DNA of 11,707 nt from assembly GCA_900555085.1 (NCBI GenBank), contig USJU01000044.1:1-11707 (forward strand). The letters run 5' to 3'. The DNA is from an uncultured Clostridium sp. GTDB taxonomy: Bacteria > Bacillota > Clostridia > TANB77 > CAG-508. Below are positions 6,541 through 11,707 of this stretch, in pieces. A model generated the notes under the pieces. It was not told the DNA's origin, made no database searches, and saw nothing but the letters and a program-made list of their open reading frames with translations. A program made the position numbers and the translations under genes. Positions within the stretch are counted from its first letter, which is position 1; every line of letters begins with the position of its first letter.

Positions 6541-8625
6541 TTACTTTAAAATTCTAAGTGTATTGAAAATTGTAATTAATGTTACTCCTACGTCTGCAAA
6601 TACTGCTTCCCACATGTCTGATATTCCAAGTATTGTAAGTAGCAATACTAATATTTTTATTCCTATTGAAAATACTAAGTTTTCTTTTATTATTCTATTT
6701 GTTTTATTAGAAATACGTATTCCTGTTATTATTTTTTCTATTTCATCTGTCATTATTACAACGTCTGAGGCTTCTATTGCACTGCTTGCACCTACTCCTC
6801 CCATAGATATTCCTATATCTGCTCTTGCTATTACTGGACTATCGTTTATTCCATCTCCTACAAATGCTACTTTGTAGTTTTCATCTTTATTGCTTTCTAT
6901 TACTTTTTCTAATTCATTAAATTTGTCTTGTGGTAACATTTCTGCTTTATATTCGTCTATTCCTACTTCACTTGCTACTTCTTCTGCTACTTCTTTTCTG
7001 TCTCCCGTAAACATTCTTGTTTTAATTCCTAATTTTTTGAATTTCTCAAATGTATTTTTCATATTATCTTTAATTTTGTCTTTTAATATTATTGCACCCT
7101 CTACTTTTCCATCTACTGATAAATATAGAGCTGTTCCATTAACTTCTCTATTTGTTTTTTCTTCTACTAATTCTTTATTTCCTATTTTTATTGTTTTTCC
7201 TTCAAATTCATATGAAATACCTTTTCCTGATATTTCTTTTAAATTTTTCACTTTACTTTCATCTATATCTATATGTTTATATTCTAAAATAGATTTAGCT
7301 ATTGGATGATTTGAAAATTTTTCTCCATAAACAAAATATTTATAAACTTCTTCCTCATTTAATTCTCCATAGGTTTTAACTTCTACAACTTCAAATTTTC
7401 CTGTTGTAATTGTTCCTGTTTTATCGAAAATTATTTCTTTTATATTTTTTATTCCATCTAAGTAATCACTTCCTTTTACTAAAATACCTTCCTTAGATGA
7501 TTTTCCTATTCCAGAAAAATAACTTAGTGGAACAGATATTGCAATTGAACATGGACAAGAAATTACTAAGAATACTAAAGCTTTATAAATACTTTCACTA
7601 TAACTTACACTTTTTATTACCATTGGCATAAATACTGCTACTATTATTGCAAGACCTATAACAATTGGTGTATATATTTTTGCTGCTTTTGATACAAAGT
7701 TTTCTGTTTTTGCTTTTCTATCTGTTGCAGTTTCAACTAATTGTAAAACTTTGCTAACTGTTGAATTTTCATATTTTTCTGTAACTTTTACTTCCATTAA
7801 TCCTTCTACATTTATGCTTCCAGATAAAACTTTATCTCCAACTTTTACATTTTGTAATTTAGATTCTCCTGTTAGAGCAGCTGTATTTAATGAACTATTT
7901 CCTTTTGTTACAATACCATCTAAAGGTATTTTTTCTCCGTTTTTTACAACAATTATATCTCCTATTTTTACATCTTCAGGTGATACCTTTTTAGTTTCAT
8001 TTTTTTCTTTTAAATTTGCATATTCTGGTTTTATATTCATTAATTCTTTTATAGATTTTCTACTTTTATTAACAGCTTTATCTTCTAGTATTTCTCCTAT
8101 TTCGTATAATGCAATAACCATTAAACCTTCACTTTGTTTTCCTATTAAATATGCACCTATACATGAGATAGTAATTAGAGCACTTTCATCTAAGCTATGA
8201 TTTTTCCATAACAATTTCAATGCTTTTTTTGCAGTTTTAAATAATAAAATTACATATCCTGCAATTATACATAAGGTATTTATTAATTCATTTGAAAATA
8301 CTCCCATAGAACCTATAGCTGCAATATAAATTCCTATAATTAATCTAATTATTTCCATATTAATTTTTTTGCTTTCATTTTCTGTTTTAGTATTTTCCTT
8401 TTTCTCTTCTACAATTTGAGTATCTGGTTCCATTTTTTGGACAATTTCTCTTATTTCGTTTAGTGGATTTTCTTTATCTGTTTCAAAAGATAACTTTAAT
8501 GTAGAATAATTTAATATAACATTTTTATAGCCTTCTGTTTTTGCTATTTTATCTTCGATTTTTTTTGCACAATTTGCACAGTCTAAATCAATAACATCGT
8601 ATCTATACTTCTTCAATATGTTCAC
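6541..8625 (-). CDS. cadA: Zinc/cadmium-exporting P1B-type ATPase
   Basis: A ~694-residue heavy-metal ATPase that uses ATP to pump divalent metal out of the cell. It has an N-terminal metal-binding domain with DCANC (C16, C19), a charged linker (~70-90), the actuator TGES (252-255), the membrane metal site CPC (357-359), the phosphorylation motif DKTGT (D401), HP (440-441) and GDGINDSP (590-597). The last helix has FADVGVT (D678), the aspartate that marks Zn/Cd/Pb pumps (ZntA/CadA) and is not found in copper pumps. A zinc-sensor-type repressor gene overlaps its 5' end. The GTG at 8625 has AAAGG directly against it; the TTG at 8616 sits 11 bases from that AAAGG and gives the more typical MKKYRYDV start, so the true protein may be 691 residues. 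Zn versus Cd preference cannot be read. Confidence 0.92.
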   Translation of the reverse strand: MNILKKYRYDVIDLDCANCAKKIEDKIAKTEGYKNVILNYSTLKLSFETDKENPLNEIREIVQKMEPDTQIVEEKKENTKTENESKKINMEIIRLIIGIYIAAIGSMGVFSNELINTLCIIAGYVILLFKTAKKALKLLWKNHSLDESALITISCIGAYLIGKQSEGLMVIALYEIGEILEDKAVNKSRKSIKELMNIKPEYANLKEKNETKKVSPEDVKIGDIIVVKNGEKIPLDGIVTKGNSSLNTAALTGESKLQNVKVGDKVLSGSINVEGLMEVKVTEKYENSTVSKVLQLVETATDRKAKTENFVSKAAKIYTPIVIGLAIIVAVFMPMVIKSVSYSESIYKALVFLVISCPCSIAISVPLSYFSGIGKSSKEGILVKGSDYLDGIKNIKEIIFDKTGTITTGKFEVVEVKTYGELNEEEVYKYFVYGEKFSNHPIAKSILEYKHIDIDESKVKNLKEISGKGISYEFEGKTIKIGNKELVEEKTNREVNGTALYLSVDGKVEGAIILKDKIKDNMKNTFEKFKKLGIKTRMFTGDRKEVAEEVASEVGIDEYKAEMLPQDKFNELEKVIESNKDENYKVAFVGDGINDSPVIARADIGISMGGVGASSAIEASDVVIMTDEIEKIITGIRISNKTNRIIKENLVFSIGIKILVLLLTILGISDMWEAVFADVGVTLITIFNTLRILK

Positions 8626-8959
8626 GACCTTTCTTTACAATTTCTATTACGTGGTCATCATCTAAACTGTAATAAACCACTTTTCCATCTTTTCTGTATT
8701 TTACAAGTTTTGCTTGTTTCAAAACTCTAAGCTGATGTGATATTGCACTTTGTGTTGAATTTGTTATATAGGCTATTTCGCCTACACAAAGTTCTTTTTC
8801 TTCAAGTGCACAAATAATTTTCATTCTTGTAGAGTCTGCAAATACTTTAAATAGTTCAGCTAAATCGAATATTTTTTCTTCTTCTAACATATTTTCTTTA
8901 ACTTTATTTACTGTATCTAATCTTATAATATTTTGTTCTTGATTTTCTTCTACTTCCAT
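8603..8959 (-). CDS. ArsR/SmtB-family zinc-sensing repressor
   Basis: A 118-residue winged-helix repressor that should leave DNA when zinc binds. The recognition helix region is NSTQSAISHQLRVLKQAKLV (67-86), followed by the wing KYRKDGKVVYYSL. The C-terminal helix carries D101, H103, H114 and E117 with the spacing of the SmtB alpha5 zinc site (D-X-H, X10, H-X2-E). ELCVGE at 56-61 has only one of the cysteines of the CadC cadmium/lead site, so zinc sensing is favoured. I start it at the ATG at 8959, with AGGAG 7 bases upstream; an in-frame ATG at 8998 lies inside the operator palindrome. The 3' end overlaps the ATPase start. Overlap, operator and ligand set all argue that it controls itself and the pump. 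Confidence 0.93.
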   Translation of the reverse strand: MEVEENQEQNIIRLDTVNKVKENMLEEEKIFDLAELFKVFADSTRMKIICALEEKELCVGEIAYITNSTQSAISHQLRVLKQAKLVKYRKDGKVVYYSLDDDHVIEIVKKGREHIEEV

Positions 8960-8980
8960 ATATATTCTCCTATTTTTATT

Positions 8981-9000
8981 ATATGAATAGTTATTCATAT
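8981..9000. promoter_or_regulatory. Operator for the ArsR/SmtB-type repressor
   Basis: A perfect palindrome with 9-bp arms, ATATGAATA-GT-TATTCATAT, resembling known SmtB/CzrA operators. It lies 12 bases downstream of the -10 box at 9013-9018, so bound repressor would block transcription of its own gene and the ATPase. Confidence 0.88.
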
Positions 9001-9012
9001 GTTCACATTTAT

Positions 9013-9041
9013 ATTGTATGATTAAATAAAAAAAATGTCAA
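9013..9041 (-). promoter_or_regulatory. Promoter of the repressor-ATPase operon
   Basis: A consensus TTGACA (9036-9041) and TACAAT (9013-9018) are separated by 17 bases. The -35 box is part of the distal arm of the yqeY terminator. Confidence 0.85.
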
Positions 9042-9061
9042 TATAAAATTGACATTTTTTT
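9029..9061 (-). terminator. Intrinsic terminator of yqeY, overlapping the next promoter
   Basis: A perfect 14-bp stem (9048-9061 with 9029-9042) with a 5-base loop begins three bases after the yqeY stop codon. The 3' arm ATTGACATTTTTTT supplies the U tract and also contains the -35 box of the metal-resistance promoter. Confidence 0.88.
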
Positions 9062-9063
9062 AT

Positions 9064-9504
9064 TTATGATAATATTTCTTTTACAACTTCGTTTATTGCT
9101 TTTCCATCTGCTGAAGCTCCTATTTCTTCTTTACATGCTTTCATAACTTTTCCCATATCTTTCATTGATGTAGCTCCAGTTTTTTTTATTATTTCTTTTA
9201 CCTTTTCTGTTAATTCTTCTTTTGTAAGTTGTTTTGGTAAATATTCTTCTAATATTGCTATTTCTTCTTTTGCTTGATTTATTAAATCTTCTCTTTCGGC
9301 TTTTTCAAAATCTGCTAAAGAGTCTTTTCTCTTTTTTACTTCTTTAGCTATTATATCTAAAATTTTGTTATCTTCTACTTCTATTCCATTATCCTTTTCA
9401 ACTTGTAATATTGCTGCTCTTACCATTTGTACAACATTCTTTCTCACAACATTTTTATCTTTCATAGACTGTTTTAAATCATCCATTAATTTTTCTTTTA
9501 ACAT
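9064..9504 (-). CDS. yqeY: GatB/YqeY domain-containing protein
   Basis: A 146-residue helical protein matching the YqeY family in length and pattern: MLKEKLMDDLKQSMKDKN at the start, VRMVRAAI-like and KKRKDSLADFEKAERED in the middle, EIAILEEYLPKQLTKEEL near 93-110, and the C-terminal TSMKDMGKVMKACKEEIGAS. The domain also occurs at the C-terminus of GatB in the tRNA-dependent amidotransferase, where it contacts tRNA; the role of the free-standing protein is not settled. I chose the ATG at 9504 because AGGAG sits 8 bases upstream; the frame stays open to 9606 but that extension overlaps the neighbouring gene and has no ribosome binding site. It is transcribed alone, between its own promoter and terminator. 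Confidence 0.92.
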   Translation of the reverse strand: MLKEKLMDDLKQSMKDKNVVRKNVVQMVRAAILQVEKDNGIEVEDNKILDIIAKEVKKRKDSLADFEKAEREDLINQAKEEIAILEEYLPKQLTKEELTEKVKEIIKKTGATSMKDMGKVMKACKEEIGASADGKAINEVVKEILS

Positions 9505-9529
9505 ATAATCAGCTCCTTTTCTGTATTGT

Positions 9530-9558
9530 ATTTTATACCTTTTTTTATTATTTTTCAA
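9530..9558 (-). promoter_or_regulatory. Probable promoter of yqeY
   Basis: TTGAAA (9553-9558) and TAAAAT (9530-9535) are separated by 17 bases, ending about 25 bases before the yqeY start codon. Confidence 0.55.
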
Positions 9559-9562
9559 TGGT

Positions 9563-9586
9563 TGATTTATTTTTATGCAGAAATCA
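9563..9586. other. Small hairpin just after the variable-tail gene
   Basis: TGATTT pairs with AAATCA around a 12-base loop, 3 bases past the stop codon of the pilin-like gene. It lacks a U tract on the minus strand, so it is a poor terminator. Some DGR variable regions have a hairpin just downstream that aids retrohoming; the match here is weak. Confidence 0.25.
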
Positions 9587-9589
9587 GGG

Positions 9590-10816
9590 TTACCAATAAA
9601 GCGCACAACGGAACCCTACATTACCACCGCTAGCGCTGGTAAAGTAGTAATTACGTCTACACGCTGCATAGCTAAAATCGTAATAGCCACCACGACCAAC
9701 ACATGGAGTTTTCGAACTATAATATTCTGTTGTCCATTCTAATACATTTCCACTCATGTCTGCTATATTACATTTTATATCATCACTATATGAACCACTT
9801 GCTACAACTCCACTATTTTTCTTTTCTGCATTTCCTAATCCTGTTGTTGTTGAAAAGCTACTGTTTGTATAATAATCTATATATTTTAGTGCTGTATCCC
9901 ACATATAACTATTTAAAAAGTCTGTTGTTACTCCATACTCATAATCAGTTTTCATTTTTTGTGCATATCCTCTTGCTGTATCTCTAGTAACATTTACTGT
10001 TGGAACATTTCCTTGTTTTACTACGCATTTATTATTTTCATATTTTGCTTCATATCTTCCTATATAATATCCTCCATATGTTGATACTTTTTGTGTCCAT
10101 GCTTCATTTTTTGTTTCTCTATATTTTGTGTAACTTTCACTATCATAATTCAAACTATCTTCAAATTGATATCTATCTAATTTTACATTTGTTCCATCTA
10201 CTGCTATCCATACAAATTGGTTTCCTTCTTTATCTTGTATTACTAATCCATATTTATATCCTTCTCCATTTGTCCAACTTGCATTACTATCTATAGTATT
10301 ATCTATTGAATTATCTACTGCTTTAAATCCTGCAGGGATTATTGGATTTTTATATGTTGCTTTTTCTCCATCTATTGTTTTTGGTTCTGTTCCTTGTGTG
10401 TTATCTCCATCTGCTATTGTTATTTTATTTGTTTCTCCTGATGATGCATTTGCTATTTCTTCTGCTATATTTATTTCTGTATCTCCTATTTTTATTTTTC
10501 CTTCTTCTACTTTGTATCCTTCTTCTGTTAATTTGGTTTCCACATTCACTTGTAAATCTTCATCGCTCTTTGTGTTTGCATCTTTTGTTTTCTTATTTAA
10601 TTCGTTTTCTAGCACTTGCATTCTTATTATTTCTTTTGCATTTGATATTTTGGTTTGCTCGCTTGCGTTATTTGCTTTGCTAAATATTCCACTTTCTCCC
10701 ATTACCATTGATAATGTTACACCGGCAAGAATTAATAATACGATTATTGTTATTATTAAGGCTATTAGAGTAATTGCAGAATTGGATTTAATTGATTTTT
10801 CATCATATTTCTTCAT
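9590..10816 (-). CDS. Pilin-like surface protein with C-terminal FGE/C-type-lectin fold; candidate DGR variable protein
   Basis: A 408-residue protein. Residues 1-14 are polar and basic, 15-37 form one hydrophobic helix (ITLIALIITIIVLLILAGV) like the leader and core helix of type IV prepilins, though without the usual GFTLxE. A helical stretch (~45-80) and a low-complexity Gly/Thr/Asp linker (~120-150) follow. From ~155 the sequence resembles the formylglycine-generating-enzyme-type lectin fold: FVWIAVDG (201-208), YYIGRYEA (250-257), DMSGNVLEWT (353-362), GRGG (374-377) and the end GFRCALYW. That fold is used by DGR target proteins, and residues 378-399 sit where their variable residues lie. 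The final ~115 bases have aberrant GC and NNY codons. GAAGGAG precedes the ATG by about 10 bases. Likely a cell-surface or pilus-tip binding protein; binding target unknown. Fold call good, DGR status inferred since no reverse transcriptase is in the window. Confidence 0.75.
   Translation of the reverse strand: MKKYDEKSIKSNSAITLIALIITIIVLLILAGVTLSMVMGESGIFSKANNASEQTKISNAKEIIRMQVLENELNKKTKDANTKSDEDLQVNVETKLTEEGYKVEEGKIKIGDTEINIAEEIANASSGETNKITIADGDNTQGTEPKTIDGEKATYKNPIIPAGFKAVDNSIDNTIDSNASWTNGEGYKYGLVIQDKEGNQFVWIAVDGTNVKLDRYQFEDSLNYDSESYTKYRETKNEAWTQKVSTYGGYYIGRYEAKYENNKCVVKQGNVPTVNVTRDTARGYAQKMKTDYEYGVTTDFLNSYMWDTALKYIDYYTNSSFSTTTGLGNAEKKNSGVVASGSYSDDIKCNIADMSGNVLEWTTEYYSSKTPCVGRGGYYDFSYAACRRNYYFTSASGGNVGFRCALYW
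9593..9718 (-). repeat. Candidate DGR variable region
   Basis: Lines 9601-9660 and 9661-9720 hold 30/60 and 26/60 G+C, against 13/60 just below (9541-9600) and 16/60 just above (9721-9780). In the 22 codons for residues 378-399, 19 end in T or C, as expected if AAC/AAT codons of a template had their adenines randomised. The block ends at the GFRCALYW terminus and stop codon, the usual place for a variable region. The template copy is not in this window. Confidence 0.5.
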
Positions 10817-10852
10817 TTGTTTGCATCTCCTTCTTTTGTTTTTTATTTTTTT

Positions 10853-10879
10853 GGGCGGACAGAGGCGTCCGCCCCTACA
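10853..10879 (-). repeat. REP-like palindromic element (copy 1)
   Basis: On the minus strand a TGTAG head is followed by a perfect 8-bp hairpin GGGCGGAC/GTCCGCCC with a 6-base loop. GC-rich hairpins headed by GTAG are the form of REP elements mobilised by REP-associated tyrosine transposases (RAYT). The GC content stands out sharply from the surrounding AT-rich spacer. It lies in the presumed leader of the pilin-like gene. Confidence 0.7.
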
Positions 10880-10918
10880 GTTTTTAACATTATTTATTTT
10901 TCAAAAAAATAATTGATT

Positions 10919-10941
10919 AATTTTTACATATTTATTTTATA
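10919..10941. repeat. AT-rich repeat beside REP-like copy 1
   Basis: This 23-base stretch matches 11674-11695 except for one inserted A, including 15 identical bases (10927-10941). Both copies lie on the GTAG side of a REP-like hairpin and include a TATAAAAT promoter-like motif on the minus strand. Confidence 0.5.
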
Positions 10942-10962
10942 TTAAATATTTTTTTATTGCAA
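10934..10962 (-). promoter_or_regulatory. Possible promoter of the pilin-like gene
   Basis: TTGCAA (10957-10962) and TAAAAT (10934-10939) are 17 bases apart. Use of this promoter would place the REP-like hairpin in a ~110-base 5' leader. AT-rich context makes chance matches likely. Confidence 0.4.
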
Positions 10963-10981
10963 CATTTTTTTGAATTTATTT

Positions 10982-11605
10982 TCACCTTATAAAATTTGTT
11001 TTTATTTTTTCTTCGTATTGTGGTTTTGGTATTCCATTTTCTTCTGCATTTTTTATACATTTTAATATGTATGCCATATTTTTTGCTAGATTTCTCATTG
11101 TTTGCAATCCTTCTAAATCTTGTTTCGCTTCTTCTGCATTATTTCCATGTATTTGGTTCCAATATGAACTTCCTACTATATACATATTACTCATTAATGC
11201 ATATTTGTTTATTTGGTCAAATGCTGCTGTTGCACCTCCTCTTCTGCAACTTACTACTGAAGCAGCTACCTTGTCTTTAAACATTTCTCCTCTTCCATAA
11301 AAAACTCTATCTAAAAAGGATGTTAATGCTCCACTTGCAGCAGCAAAATGAACTGGACTTCCAAATACAAATCCATCTGTTTCTTCTACTTTGTCTAAAA
11401 ATTCATTTACTTTATCTTTCATAAAACATCTATTATTATTTTTTAAGCAATAATTACAACCTATACATCCTCCAATTGGATTGTTTCCTAACCACATTAT
11501 TTCTGTTTCTATATTATTTTCTTTTAAAGTTTTTGCTATTTCTTCTAAGGCAACATTTGTTGAGCCTTTTTCGTGTGGTCCACCATTAATTAATAAAATT
11601 TTCAT
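10982..11605 (-). CDS. Flavodoxin-fold FMN-dependent NAD(P)H oxidoreductase with a cysteine cluster
   Basis: A 207-residue flavoprotein of the FMN_red / iron-sulfur flavoprotein type. The FMN phosphate loop is in LLINGGPHEKGSTNVAL (4-20), and the flavin-contacting GSPVHFAAASGALTSFLDR (81-99) is typical of the family. Between them is CIGCNYCLKNNNRC (C47, C50, C53, C60), spaced C-X2-C-X2-C-X6-C, which fits the compact [4Fe-4S] motif of iron-sulfur flavoproteins. Many relatives with similar cysteines have not been shown to hold a cluster, so this is possible rather than certain. It is cytosolic; the substrate could be a quinone, a nitro compound or an electron carrier. AGGAAAG ends about 4-7 bases before the ATG. 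No clear terminator follows, and REP-like elements lie on both sides. Confidence 0.88.
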   Translation of the reverse strand: MKILLINGGPHEKGSTNVALEEIAKTLKENNIETEIMWLGNNPIGGCIGCNYCLKNNNRCFMKDKVNEFLDKVEETDGFVFGSPVHFAAASGALTSFLDRVFYGRGEMFKDKVAASVVSCRRGGATAAFDQINKYALMSNMYIVGSSYWNQIHGNNAEEAKQDLEGLQTMRNLAKNMAYILKCIKNAEENGIPKPQYEEKIKTNFIR

Positions 11606-11646
11606 TTTTCTTTCCTTTCATAATTATTTTTAATATTTATCTTTAT

Positions 11647-11669
11647 GGCGGTCAATGCCCGCCGCTACA
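11647..11669 (-). repeat. REP-like palindromic element (copy 2)
   Basis: On the minus strand TGTAG is followed by CGGCGGGCATTGACCGCC, with a 5-bp GGCGG/CCGCC stem and a 7-base loop. It has the same head and orientation as copy 1, and sits about 40 bases upstream of the flavoprotein gene. Confidence 0.65.
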
Positions 11670-11673
11670 ATTA

Positions 11674-11695
11674 AATTTTTCATATTTATTTTATA
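11674..11695. repeat. AT-rich repeat beside REP-like copy 2
   Basis: Partner of 10919-10941 with one base deleted. It includes TATAAAAT on the minus strand; a matching -35 box would fall beyond the window edge, so a promoter for the flavoprotein gene cannot be confirmed. Bases 11696-11707 are too short to interpret. Confidence 0.5.
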
Positions 11696-11707
11696 GCTCC
11701 CGCTGTT

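Noticed and set aside
6541..8625. Copper-exporting ATPase (CopA)
   Set aside because: The final helix has FADVG with the Zn/Cd-type aspartate, the N-terminal site is DCANC, and the partner regulator has an SmtB-type zinc site rather than a CsoR or CopY partner.
8960..8998. Upstream ATG for the ArsR-type repressor
   Set aside because: It lies within the operator palindrome; the ATG at 8959 has the AGGAG.
9505..9606. N-terminal extension of yqeY
   Set aside because: It would overlap the end of the pilin-like gene, contains the probable promoter, and lacks a ribosome binding site, whereas the ATG at 9504 has AGGAG 8 bases upstream.
9590..10816. Active formylglycine-generating enzyme
   Set aside because: Only the fold motifs are present, the protein has a pilin-like membrane leader, and no sulfatase gene is nearby.
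10853..10879. GC-rich hairpin as an intrinsic terminator of the flavoprotein gene
   Set aside because: On the minus strand it is followed by a run of A, not T, and it has the GTAG head of a REP element. A plus-strand role is unlikely because no plus-strand gene precedes it.
10398..10916. Long plus-strand open frame opposite the pilin-like gene
   Set aside because: It is antisense to a clear protein, is composed mainly of Leu, Phe and Ser as expected from reading AT-rich coding DNA backwards, and has no ribosome binding site. The other plus-strand frames in the window have the same character.
1..11707. CRISPR arrays, tRNA or rRNA genes, riboswitches and insertion sequence transposases
   Set aside because: I found no regularly spaced direct repeats, no tRNA-like cloverleaf with a CCA-type end, no recognisable riboswitch core in the leaders and no transposase reading frame.

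Overview
The window is AT-rich DNA (most 60-base lines are below 30% GC) in which every gene I can support lies on the minus strand. The protein set points to a low-GC, Gram-positive anaerobe of the Clostridia, probably an uncultured gut lineage. The pointers are RicT next to DNA polymerase III delta', clostridial-type ferredoxin, a cadmium/zinc-type P-type ATPase with an ArsR regulator, a prepilin-like leader and strong AGGAG ribosome binding sites. The species call is inference.

Layout, read from high to low coordinates as transcribed. (1) 10982-11605: an FMN-dependent flavodoxin-like oxidoreductase with a four-cysteine cluster, flanked on both sides by short GTAG-headed palindromes that look like REP elements. 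(2) 9590-10816: a surface protein with a type IV pilin-like N-terminus and a C-terminal FGE/C-type-lectin-like domain. Its last ~115 bases jump to about 45-50% GC and are almost all NNY codons, which is what a diversity-generating retroelement (DGR) variable region looks like. (3) 9064-9504: a YqeY-family protein whose terminator also carries the -35 box of the next promoter. (4) 8603-8959 and 6541-8625: a SmtB/CzrA-type zinc-sensing repressor with a clear operator, overlapping the Zn/Cd-exporting ATPase it should control. (5) 3697-6361: a four-gene operon lepB-holB-ricT-ferredoxin with a near-consensus promoter and an intrinsic terminator. (6) 2370-3518: an unusual 382-residue protein that looks like two ThyX folds in tandem, with its own promoter and terminator. 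(7) 1-2194: thioredoxin, a miniature ferredoxin-thioredoxin-reductase-like protein, and the N-terminal 541 residues of a very large cyclic beta-1,2-glucan synthase that runs off the left edge.

The best candidates for something new are the pilin-like protein with a probable DGR variable tail, a perfect 14-bp inverted repeat that would bury the start codon of the glucan synthase (or flank a tiny invertible segment), the tandem ThyX-like protein in which the RHR motif sits only in the second half, and the 61-residue FTR-like protein beside thioredoxin. No reverse transcriptase, template repeat, CRISPR array, rRNA or tRNA was seen. No gene-free stretch exceeds 300 bases.
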